From CAZUMJ01 sp964621605 (lineage in GTDB: Bacteria > Actinomycetota > Acidimicrobiia > Acidimicrobiales > Iamiaceae), in contig CAZUMJ010000037.1 of the NCBI GenBank assembly GCA_964621605.1, forward strand, positions 1-29,759: DNA of 29,759 nt, in the 5' to 3' direction. Of this stretch, positions 6,986 to 13,644 are shown piece by piece. The notes beneath the pieces are model-generated. The model was not told the origin of the DNA. It saw only the letters and a list, made by a program, of their open reading frames with translations, and did not search any database. A program made the translations under genes and the position numbers. Each line of letters opens with the position of its first letter. Positions within the stretch are counted from its first letter, which is position 1.

Positions 6986-7006
6986 GGTTTGTGAGGTCCC
7001 GAGACA

Positions 7007-7045
7007 CGCGGGGAGACCCGCGACTCCCGGCCTCCTCGTGCCGGG
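7007..7045. terminator. Twin hairpins right of att-like copy 2
   Basis: The first hairpin is CGCGGG, GAGA tetraloop, CCCGCG (7007-7022). The second is CCCGGC, 8-nt loop CTCCTCGT, GCCGGG (7026-7045). They occupy the same position relative to the att-like core as the ssrA hairpin does after copy 1. They may end hepT transcription or insulate the cassettes. Confidence 0.45.
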
Positions 7046-7267
7046 CCCCTTGACGCTGCCGGGTTGGTGCCGCAAGCGTCGGTCCCGCCTGCTGTGCCGG
7101 TGTCTCGATGCCAACGTTGGAGCGACAACCTCGGCTCGCCGGAACTGGCAGCCCGTCGGGCCGGCCCAGATGACGGACTCCATCTCACTGGCGCAGAGAA
7201 GCGGCACGTCCTGGCTCGCGTTGACGGCCAAGGTGCCCAGACCGGCCATGACCTAACCCGAACGGCG

Positions 7268-7603
7268 TTACGAACGCAGCCTGTTCAAGGCAGCAACGAG
7301 GTGATCTCGCAGATCGGGGATCTCATCGACGACGATCGACCCGATGATGTCCTGGTCGATGTGGAAGTAGGCATGGGCAAGGATGATGCGCGTGCCGACG
7401 ACCGTTCGCCAGGGAACGTCCGGGTTCGCATCCTGCACCTCGGCCGAGACGTGGGAGGCCGCCTCGCCAAGGACCTCTACCCATCGTTGCGCGGCCGCCT
7501 GGGTCACCGGATCGCTGCGGAGCCTCGCTCGGTCAGATGCATGAGCGACGAGGAGGTCGCACATCTCGATCATGTCGAGAAGGCGATCGGCGTCATCCCT
7601 CAC
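7268..7603 (-). CDS. hepT: HepT-like HEPN toxin ribonuclease
   Basis: A 111-residue all-helical HEPN protein. The RX4HXY signature is present as RIILAHAY (Arg72, His77, Tyr79). Arg and His form the RNase site, and in characterised systems the Tyr is the residue AMPylated by the partner MntA to silence the toxin. WRTVVGTRIILAHAYFHID is typical of the DUF86/HepT family. The start is a GTG at 7603 overlapping the mntA stop by 4 bp (GTGA), so the antitoxin is made first. The pair runs opposite to the AbiE genes. The active-site residues look intact. Confidence 0.88.
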   Translation of the reverse strand: MRDDADRLLDMIEMCDLLVAHASDRARLRSDPVTQAAAQRWVEVLGEAASHVSAEVQDANPDVPWRTVVGTRIILAHAYFHIDQDIIGSIVVDEIPDLRDHLVAALNRLRS

Positions 7604-7896
7604 AATTCGATGGCGTCAGCGAGGACTCGCGCCGCAACCCGTGGGCGAAGACCGCGCGCTGTTGCTATGTCAACCTCGCAGCCGAGGAGATCCCGCAGGT
7701 CCATGAGGAGGGCCCCTAGGTCGAACAGGCTCCGGCCCTCGTCCAGGTCGACGAGCAGGTCGAGGTCGCTCACCTCGGTTGCATCACCCCGAGCAACCGA
7801 CCCGAACACCCGGACACGCGATGCGCCATGAGCGCGGGCGAGCGACTCGATCTCGCTGCGTCGCTCCCGCAGCCCCTCCATCGTCGGCACGGCCAC
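7600..7896 (-). CDS. mntA: MntA-like minimal nucleotidyltransferase antitoxin
   Basis: A 98-residue minimal nucleotidyltransferase. The signature GSVARGDATEVSDLD gives Gly32-Ser33 and Asp44-x-Asp46; the third acidic residue is Asp76 in CEVDIAT. In type VII toxin-antitoxin systems MntA transfers AMP units to the HepT tyrosine. The start is uncertain among GTG 7896, GTG 7890 and ATG 7881; 7896 is used. A -10-like TACGCT lies 6 nt upstream, suggesting a leaderless message. A CAGCCC-TAC-GGGCTG hairpin (7921-7935) lies between the start and the right island boundary. Confidence 0.87.
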   Translation of the reverse strand: MAVPTMEGLRERRSEIESLARAHGASRVRVFGSVARGDATEVSDLDLLVDLDEGRSLFDLGALLMDLRDLLGCEVDIATARGLRPRVAARVLADAIEL

Positions 7897-7920
7897 GCCT
7901 CAAGCGTAGACGGGCGCGAC

Positions 7921-7935
7921 CAGCCCTACGGGCTG
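7921..7935. promoter_or_regulatory. Hairpin/operator candidate upstream of mntA
   Basis: CAGCCC-TAC-GGGCTG, a 6-bp perfect stem, lies 25 bp upstream of the mntA start, within the probable promoter of the mntA-hepT operon. The regulatory function is inferred from position only. Confidence 0.3.
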
Positions 7936-7998
7936 CGCGGTCGTAGAACGTGCCGGGCCACGATCTCTTCGAGCACAGGACTGGGGTGACAGACAGCG

Positions 7999-8015
7999 GA
8001 TTCCCTCCAGCTCCA
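7999..8015 (+). repeat. att-like direct repeat, copy 3 (right boundary of island)
   Basis: The third exact copy of GATTCCCTCCAGCTCCA. It is flanked by a perfect 8-bp inverted repeat, TGACAGAC (7987-7994) and GTCTGTCA (8017-8024). To its right the sequence passes directly into the promoter of the F420-dependent oxidoreductase gene, presumably the original chromosomal neighbour of ssrA. Confidence 0.7.
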
Positions 8016-8044
8016 CGTCTGTCATGTCCCGATAGCGTCGCTCC

Positions 8045-8482
8045 ATGCCGCATCGTTCCACCCCCAAACCGTCCTGGCTCGACGGGAACTACGTGAGCCT
8101 CACGACCTTCCGACGTGATGGCACGCCTCGACCGACGCCTGTCTGGATCGTCGCGCTCGACGACGGCCGCATGGCGGTGTTCTCCGAACCGGAGCAGTGG
8201 AAGGTGAAGCGCGCCCGCGCAACCCCCCGTGTCGAGCTACGCCTGTGCGACATCAAGGGTCGGCTCGCTCCCGATGCCCCGGTGGTGACCGGGTCGGTCG
8301 AGGTGTCCACCGACCCCGCGATCTTCCGACAGGTCTCGAAGCGGATCCGCGCCAAGTATCCGATCCAGGGACACGCCATGGTCATCGGCCTGCGGGTGAA
8401 GTACGCGCTCCGGCGAAACCTGCACCCCGAGTGCTGTCTGCTCATCACCCTCGACGACCAAGACACCGACGCCTCGGGCTGA
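8045..8482 (+). CDS. PPOX-class F420-dependent oxidoreductase
   Basis: A 145-residue split-beta-barrel flavin/deazaflavin-binding protein. The N-terminal pattern YVSLTTFRRDGTPRPTPVWIV is characteristic of PPOX-class F420-dependent enzymes, as is the short single-domain length. Such proteins use F420H2 (or FMN) to reduce diverse substrates in the cytoplasm; the substrate here is unknown. The ATG at 8045 has no clear Shine-Dalgarno sequence, but a -10-like GATAGC sits at 8031-8036, 8 nt upstream, much like the smpB start region. It lies 29 bp right of the island boundary. Confidence 0.85.
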   Translation: MPHRSTPKPSWLDGNYVSLTTFRRDGTPRPTPVWIVALDDGRMAVFSEPEQWKVKRARATPRVELRLCDIKGRLAPDAPVVTGSVEVSTDPAIFRQVSKRIRAKYPIQGHAMVIGLRVKYALRRNLHPECCLLITLDDQDTDASG

Positions 8483-8567
8483 CGCCTGCCCACCCTCGGG
8501 AGTTCCGCCCATGTCGGTAGGAAGTATCCTGCAAGCTCTGCAACACCGACTCCGGGGGAACCAAGCC

Positions 8568-11216
8568 ATGTCGACGTACCGGGGCGCGCCGCGCCACGCC
8601 AGGCGAGTCGGCTCGGCCGTGCTCGCCGCACTCCTGCTCACCGGGTTGGTGTCGTGCACGAGCAGCAACGACTCGGGCCGCGCCGGCAAAGACGACGGCG
8701 TGGTGGTCGGGTCCGGCGACCGCTACGAGGCAACGATCGTGCGCACCGCCGACGGTGTCCCCCACATCACCGGCAAGACGCTCGCCGACGCCGCGTTCGG
8801 CCAGGGCTACGCAAGCGGTGAGGATCGCCCTTGCGACCTGATGGACCAGGTGCTGAAGATCCGCGGTGAGCGTGCACGGTGGTTCGGCGCGGGTGACGAC
8901 GACGCGAACATCAACTCCGACGTGGCATGGAAGGCGATCGGCATCTTCGATCGGGCGTCGAAGGACTGGAAGGCCTTCCCGAAGGACAGTGCGGCGCTCA
9001 TCGAAGCGTTCGCGGACGGCTGGAACGCGCACCTGAAGGAAGCCGGTGTCGACGGGCTCGCCGGCTGGTGCAAGGGTGCGAAGTGGATGCGCCCGGTCGA
9101 GCCGATGGAGATCTACGCGTACGCCCGCTCGGCAGCGCTCCTGGCGAGCGGCGCGCAGGTCGCCCGCTACATCCCCTCCGCTCAACCCCCGGGTGAGGCC
9201 ACCCCCGACACCACCGCGCCCACCACCACGGCGAGCAGCACGACGACCGCCACGACCGGGGCACCGGGAGGCGACACGCAACAGGCAGCCACCACGACCT
9301 CGTCTGCGTCGGCGGCCCTGCCCGGCACGGGACTCGACGCCCTCGCCGCGATCAACGACGAGCCCATCGCCTCGAACGCGTGGGCAGTCGGCAAGGACCG
9401 TTCCGCCGACGGTGGCGGTCTCCTCATGGGCAACCCGCACTTCCCGTGGGAGGGCGAGCTGCGGTTCTGGGAGTCGCACCTGATCGTGCCCGGGCAGGTC
9501 GACATGTACGGCGTGCAGCTCTCGGGTCTGCCGGGCATCGGCATCGGTTTCACCAAAGACTTCGGCTGGAGCCACACGGTGTCGGCCGGCAACCGCTTCA
9601 CCGCCTACAAGCTGACGCTCGTGCCCGGGCATCCCACCGAGTACCGCTACGGCCACGAGGTGCGCAAGCTCACCCCCACCGTCCAGACCATCGACGTGTT
9701 GGGCGCCGACGGCAAGGTCACCCAGGTGAAGCGCACCACCTGGCGCAGCCACTACGGGCCGGTCATCAACTTCCCCGGCTTCGGCTGGACCGACGCCGCC
9801 ACGATCTCCTACCGCGACGCGAACATCGACAACGACGAGTTCCTCGACCAGTACCTGCAGATCCTCAAGGCCAAGACCCTCGACGACCTCATCGAGATCA
9901 ACAAGAAGGTCAACGGCGTCCCGCTGTTCAACACGATCGCGGCGTCGTCCGACGGGCGGGCCTGGTACGCAGACACGTCGGCCACCCCGAACTTGTCCCC
10001 GCAGGCGATCGCCGCCTACGAGGAGTCTTTGAAGACCGACCCCATCGCGAAGATCGCCGCCGACAGCGGCGCCGTGCTCCTCGACGGGTCGAACCCGTTG
10101 TTCGAGTGGGTGGACGCGCCCGGTGCCCGCGACCCGGGCCTGGTGCCGTATGCCGAACAGCCGCAGATCACCCGCAGCGACTACGTCTTCAACGCCAACG
10201 ACTCGTTCTGGCTTGCGAACGCCAGCAAGCTGATCGAGGGCAACTACTCGCCGTTGCACGGCGCGCAGCGCACCGCCCGCTCCCCACGCACCCGCGAGAA
10301 CGCCGAGGTGCTGCGCGACACGTCGGCGACCGGCCCGTCGGGAGCAGACGGCAAGTTCACCCTCGACGAGCTCGCCAACGCCTCGCTGCTGAACCAGGGC
10401 TACATGGCACGGGCGCTGCGCGCCGACGTGGTCACGCGCTGCCAGGCCGTCACCTCGCCGGTGAGCGTCCCGGCGCTGCCTGCTGACGGCGACGTGCCCG
10501 GCCTCCCCGCCGCGCAGGTCGACCTCACCGAGGCGTGCAAGGTGCTGGCCGCCTGGGACGGCATCTACGACCTCGACAGCGTGGGCGCCGTGCTCTGGCG
10601 TGAGCTCATGTCTCGCTACAAGTTCAGCGACCTCGAGCAGTCGGGTGCGCTCTGGGCGAAGCCGTTCGACCCCACGAACCCCGTCGAGACCCCGAGCGGG
10701 CTCACTCCCGCGCCCGCCAGCGGCCCCGACCCGTTGATGGTGAACCTTGCCCGGGCCGTCCAGGCCCTCAAGGTCGCCGGGTTCGAACCGGACATCCCCC
10801 TTGGCAAGGCGCAGTTCGCACTCCGCGACGGCCAGCGCATCCCGATCCACGGCGGCACTGCGATGGACGGGACCACCAACGTGGTCGGCTTCGGCAAGAG
10901 CACCACGAGCAGCGACCCGATCCTCGTCAACCTCACCCAAACCCGGCTGGTACCCGGCTCCTCGTTGGCTCGCCTCGATGGGCAGACGGGATACCCGATC
11001 AACAACGGCACCTCGTTCCTCTTCGCCGTCGACTTCACAAAGGACGGCCCGAAGGCAAAGGCGTTCCTCACCTACGGCAACGTGGGCGATCGCAGCTCCG
11101 ACCTCTACACCTCGGTGACGGAGCGCTTCTCCAAGAAGGACTGGCGCACGGTCGACTTCACCGAGGCCGCCATCGACAAGGACCAGGTCGGCAAGACCCT
11201 CACCGTCCGCGGCTAG
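8568..11216 (+). CDS. Penicillin acylase family (S45) Ntn-hydrolase, lipoprotein
   Basis: An 882-residue secreted N-terminal-nucleophile hydrolase that splits amide-linked acyl groups (beta-lactam, acyl-homoserine lactone or lipopeptide substrates in relatives). The ATG at 8568 follows GGGGGA and opens a signal peptide ending in the lipobox GLVSC (Cys30), so the protein is probably lipid-anchored outside the membrane. The alpha part has DGVPHITGKTLADAAFGQGY. The beta chain should start at Ser269 (SNAWAVG) after autocleavage, followed by GGLLMGNPHFPWEGEL. A Thr/Ala/Pro-rich low-complexity segment (about 203-255) lies just before the nucleophile where the spacer peptide should be. The natural substrate cannot be deduced. 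Confidence 0.9.
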   Translation: MSTYRGAPRHARRVGSAVLAALLLTGLVSCTSSNDSGRAGKDDGVVVGSGDRYEATIVRTADGVPHITGKTLADAAFGQGYASGEDRPCDLMDQVLKIRGERARWFGAGDDDANINSDVAWKAIGIFDRASKDWKAFPKDSAALIEAFADGWNAHLKEAGVDGLAGWCKGAKWMRPVEPMEIYAYARSAALLASGAQVARYIPSAQPPGEATPDTTAPTTTASSTTTATTGAPGGDTQQAATTTSSASAALPGTGLDALAAINDEPIASNAWAVGKDRSADGGGLLMGNPHFPWEGELRFWESHLIVPGQVDMYGVQLSGLPGIGIGFTKDFGWSHTVSAGNRFTAYKLTLVPGHPTEYRYGHEVRKLTPTVQTIDVLGADGKVTQVKRTTWRSHYGPVINFPGFGWTDAATISYRDANIDNDEFLDQYLQILKAKTLDDLIEINKKVNGVPLFNTIAASSDGRAWYADTSATPNLSPQAIAAYEESLKTDPIAKIAADSGAVLLDGSNPLFEWVDAPGARDPGLVPYAEQPQITRSDYVFNANDSFWLANASKLIEGNYSPLHGAQRTARSPRTRENAEVLRDTSATGPSGADGKFTLDELANASLLNQGYMARALRADVVTRCQAVTSPVSVPALPADGDVPGLPAAQVDLTEACKVLAAWDGIYDLDSVGAVLWRELMSRYKFSDLEQSGALWAKPFDPTNPVETPSGLTPAPASGPDPLMVNLARAVQALKVAGFEPDIPLGKAQFALRDGQRIPIHGGTAMDGTTNVVGFGKSTTSSDPILVNLTQTRLVPGSSLARLDGQTGYPINNGTSFLFAVDFTKDGPKAKAFLTYGNVGDRSSDLYTSVTERFSKKDWRTVDFTEAAIDKDQVGKTLTVRG

Positions 11217-11284
11217 GCCCGCCCCCAAGGCGCAACGCCCGCGGCCACGGCTCTGATCGCGCCAAGGGCGACAAGGACGCGACC

Positions 11285-12199
11285 GTGCCCACTCCGACCT
11301 TCACCAACAGTGCCGGCCTCACCGTGGTGGCGCAGCGCTGGCTGAGCGATCGCCTTGCCGAACTGACCGTCGACAGCGACGCCGTTGCCCATCCCGTTGG
11401 CGTGCGCGTCCTCCTCCCCCGCGGCTACGACCGGCTTCGACGCCCCGGCTATCCCGTGCTGCTCCTGCTGCACGGCGGGCTCGGCGGCTTCCGCGACTGG
11501 ACCGAGCACGGCACGGTGGAGCAACTGACCGACGGCACCGACCTGATCGTGGTGATGCCCAACGGTGGGCTCGGCGGGTGGTATCGCGACTGGCACAACT
11601 TCGGACACGACGGACCTCCCCGGTGGGAGACGTTCCATCTGAAGCAGCTGATCCCCTTCGTCGACGCGCAGCTCGCGACACGTCCAGATCGGTCCGGGCG
11701 CGCGATCGCCGGCCTCTCGATGGGCGGCTTCGGTGCGCTGAGCTATGCGGCCCGAAACCCCGAGCTGTTCTGTGCCGCTGCCAGCTTCTCGGGGGCGGTC
11801 CACACCAGCTTCCCGCTGGTGCAGGCACTCATCTGCGTCTCGCCGATGGCGCACCATCGCCCGCCGTTCGCCATCAACCGGCTGCCGTTGGTCGGGCGCA
11901 CCGACTGGCACCGCCACAACCCCTGGCACCTCGCCGACCAGCTCCGCGCCATGCAGGTGACCGTCACCTGCGGCAACGGGCGGCCGACCCGCCTCCGGCT
12001 GCCGGGTGATCGCCGGCCGAAGGACCTGCAGGAGCATCAGGTGCGGGCGATGACCCTGGCGCTCCACGAGCGCCTGGACGCGCTCGGGGTGGCTCACACC
12101 TTCCGTGACTACGGCAACGTGGGCCACACCTTCGACAACTGGCGGGTTGCGTTCGCCGATGCCCTGCCCGACCTGATGCAGACGCTCACCGCGCCATGA
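11285..12199 (+). CDS. Alpha/beta-hydrolase, esterase D / Ag85-like family
   Basis: A 304-residue serine hydrolase. LLLLHGGLGGFRDW carries the oxyanion HGG, IAGLSMGGFGALSYAARNPELF is the nucleophile elbow with Ser145, and VGHTFDNW supplies the likely catalytic His near the C-terminus. The fold matches the esterase D/antigen 85 group, which hydrolyses or transfers acyl groups. No signal peptide is evident with the GTG start at 11285 (MPTPTFTNSAG), so it is probably cytoplasmic. It follows the S45 acylase by 68 bp on the same strand and may be co-transcribed. The substrate is unknown. Confidence 0.8.
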   Translation: MPTPTFTNSAGLTVVAQRWLSDRLAELTVDSDAVAHPVGVRVLLPRGYDRLRRPGYPVLLLLHGGLGGFRDWTEHGTVEQLTDGTDLIVVMPNGGLGGWYRDWHNFGHDGPPRWETFHLKQLIPFVDAQLATRPDRSGRAIAGLSMGGFGALSYAARNPELFCAAASFSGAVHTSFPLVQALICVSPMAHHRPPFAINRLPLVGRTDWHRHNPWHLADQLRAMQVTVTCGNGRPTRLRLPGDRRPKDLQEHQVRAMTLALHERLDALGVAHTFRDYGNVGHTFDNWRVAFADALPDLMQTLTAP

Positions 12200-12247
12200 C
12201 CCAGCGGCGCACGCCACACAACATCACTGCCCAAAGCATGAAAGTTG

Positions 12248-12277
12248 TTGACATCCATTTGGCCATCTCGATATTCT
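12248..12277 (+). promoter_or_regulatory. Sigma-70-type promoter of the DUF222/HNH gene
   Basis: -35 TTGACA (12248-12253), 18-bp spacer, -10 TATTCT (12272-12277). The -10 ends 7 nt before the ATG at 12285, so transcription should begin at or near the start codon. It stands out as an AT-rich stretch in GC-rich surroundings. Confidence 0.65.
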
Positions 12278-12291
12278 CGAACATATGTTCG
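12278..12291. promoter_or_regulatory. SOS box (LexA-binding site) overlapping the DUF222/HNH start codon
   Basis: CGAACATATGTTCG is a perfect 14-bp palindrome and an exact match to the Gram-positive LexA consensus CGAAC-N4-GTTCG. It begins right after the -10 element and contains the ATG at 12285, so bound LexA would block the transcription start. Mycobacterial 13E12-repeat (DUF222) genes are known members of the LexA regulon. Confidence 0.8.
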
Positions 12292-13598
12292 CTTCTCGTG
12301 AAGGGCAAGACGTCGAGTCCCCGCTGACACTCGACGAGCATCTCGGTGCCCTGCGCGCGCACCTTCACGCGGTCCTGTCTGTACCCCCCTCGTCCCTGTC
12401 GCCGTCGGAGCTCTCAGACGCCCTCGTCGCGCTCCATGGGGCGCGCAACCAACTCGACGCCGCCATCTCCGGTGTCGCCTCCGTGTGGGACGCACAATCG
12501 GTCTGGGCGCTCGACGGCGCACGTTCCGGTGCCACGTGGCTCGCCTCGCACACCGAAGCTTCACGGCCCGCCGCCGGAGGCGAGCTGAAGACCGCTCGGG
12601 CACTTCGCACCATGCCGTGCACTGCCGAAGCCTTCGCCAATGGCAGCCTCGGGGCCGCAAAGGTTCGTCTCCTCGCCAACGCCGCGGCACAAGCCCCAGA
12701 GCTGTTCGCCGCACACGAGGCAGTGCTCGTCGAAGAAGCCTTGGCGCTCCGTGTCGACCAAGTTGCCCATGCGCTGGCCTTCTGGGCAGCCCACGCCAAC
12801 CCCGACGGTGCCGCGGATCGAGCCGCGAGGCGGCACGAGCGTCGGGCGGTCCATCTCTCCCAGACCCTCGACGGCATGTGGCGCCTCGACGGCATCCTCA
12901 CCCCCGAAGACGGTGAGGTGTTGCACCGCGCGCTCACCCGCATCACCGACGCGCTATTCGCCGCCGAGAAGGCCACCGCTGACGCGTCGAACGTCCCGGT
13001 GACCACCACCCCCGCCCAGCGCCGTGCCGATGCCCTCACCCTCCTGGCAATGCAAGGCGCTGCGGCAGACGAAGCAGGGGTGAACCTCAACACTCCATCG
13101 ATCAGCGCCCTCATCGACCTCCCGACCATGGCCGACCCTGCCACCGGGCCGCACGAGCCGGCGGGAGAGACGATGTACGGCTCACCGGTCGCGGCTGAAA
13201 CCGCTCGGCGGTGGACCTGCGACGCACGCATCGCACGCATCATCCTCGGCCCAGGGTCAGCCCCGGTCGATCTCGGCACCGCAAGTCGCCTGCCCAGCCC
13301 GGCACTGCGCCGAGCCCTCGTGGCCCGCGACCGAGGCTGTGTGTTCCCGGGTTGTGACCAGCCTGCGCACCGCACCCATGCGCACCACATCGTGCATTGG
13401 AGCGCCGGCGGCGGCACCGACCGTCACAACCTTGTCCTCCTCTGCCCCGCCCACCACCACGCGGTGCACGAGGGCGGATTCGGGCTCCGTCGCCACAGAG
13501 ACGGCGCCCTCCGCTTCACGCGGCCCGACGGCACACCACTCACGGTCCCCAAGGGGAAAGCACCCCCGCCGACGTGCCCGTGGCCGCACGCTGCGTGA
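12285..13598 (+). CDS. DUF222 domain / HNH endonuclease protein (13E12 repeat family)
   Basis: A 437-residue protein. An N-terminal DUF222 helical region (about 15-310) is followed by an HNH nuclease domain (about 345-390) with two Cys pairs that could hold zinc: GCVFPGCDQP, then THAHHIVHWSAGGGTDRHNLVLLCPAHHHAVH containing the HH...N...H core. The family is abundant in actinobacteria, often in many copies, and is thought to be mobile or damage-related; its exact role is not known. The start is the ATG at 12285 inside an SOS box and just after a strong promoter, implying a leaderless, LexA-repressed transcript. The nuclease residues appear intact. Confidence 0.9.
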   Translation: MFASREGQDVESPLTLDEHLGALRAHLHAVLSVPPSSLSPSELSDALVALHGARNQLDAAISGVASVWDAQSVWALDGARSGATWLASHTEASRPAAGGELKTARALRTMPCTAEAFANGSLGAAKVRLLANAAAQAPELFAAHEAVLVEEALALRVDQVAHALAFWAAHANPDGAADRAARRHERRAVHLSQTLDGMWRLDGILTPEDGEVLHRALTRITDALFAAEKATADASNVPVTTTPAQRRADALTLLAMQGAAADEAGVNLNTPSISALIDLPTMADPATGPHEPAGETMYGSPVAAETARRWTCDARIARIILGPGSAPVDLGTASRLPSPALRRALVARDRGCVFPGCDQPAHRTHAHHIVHWSAGGGTDRHNLVLLCPAHHHAVHEGGFGLRRHRDGALRFTRPDGTPLTVPKGKAPPPTCPWPHAA

Positions 13599-13644
13599 CC
13601 AAAATTGCAGCGGAAGCGCACCGACACCGCCGTACGATCCTCGT

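Larger units (their letters stand above)
6848..7267. other. Non-coding junction between the two island cassettes
   Basis: No gene is supported here. In order it holds: a weak hairpin GGCCC-AGGC-GGGCC (6863-6876) after abiEii; a 12-bp-period direct repeat GTTGCTTTC at 6889-6897 and 6901-6909; the second ssrA-tail copy (6969-6985) with CAAAC/GTTTG arms; hairpin CGCGGG-GAGA-CCCGCG (7007-7022); and hairpin CCCGGC/GCCGGG (7026-7045). From 7046 to 7267 I see no motif. Open frames on either strand there lack recognisable protein features, and one reads through the antisense of the tmRNA tail. Confidence 0.6.

Noticed and set aside
6878..7249. 123-codon minus-strand frame downstream of hepT
   Set aside because: Reads through the antisense of att-like copy 2 and both hairpins; no protein feature supports it.
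6969..8015. The repeated GATTCCCTCCAGCTCCA as tRNA genes
   Set aside because: Only the 3' tail is present at 6969 and 7999; no D-arm, anticodon arm or 5' acceptor strand lies upstream.
8445..11228. Very long open frame antisense to the S45 acylase gene (927 codons)
   Set aside because: Arg/Gly/Val-rich sequence with no domain, typical of antisense frames in high-GC DNA; the plus-strand gene has a signal peptide and a catalytic motif.
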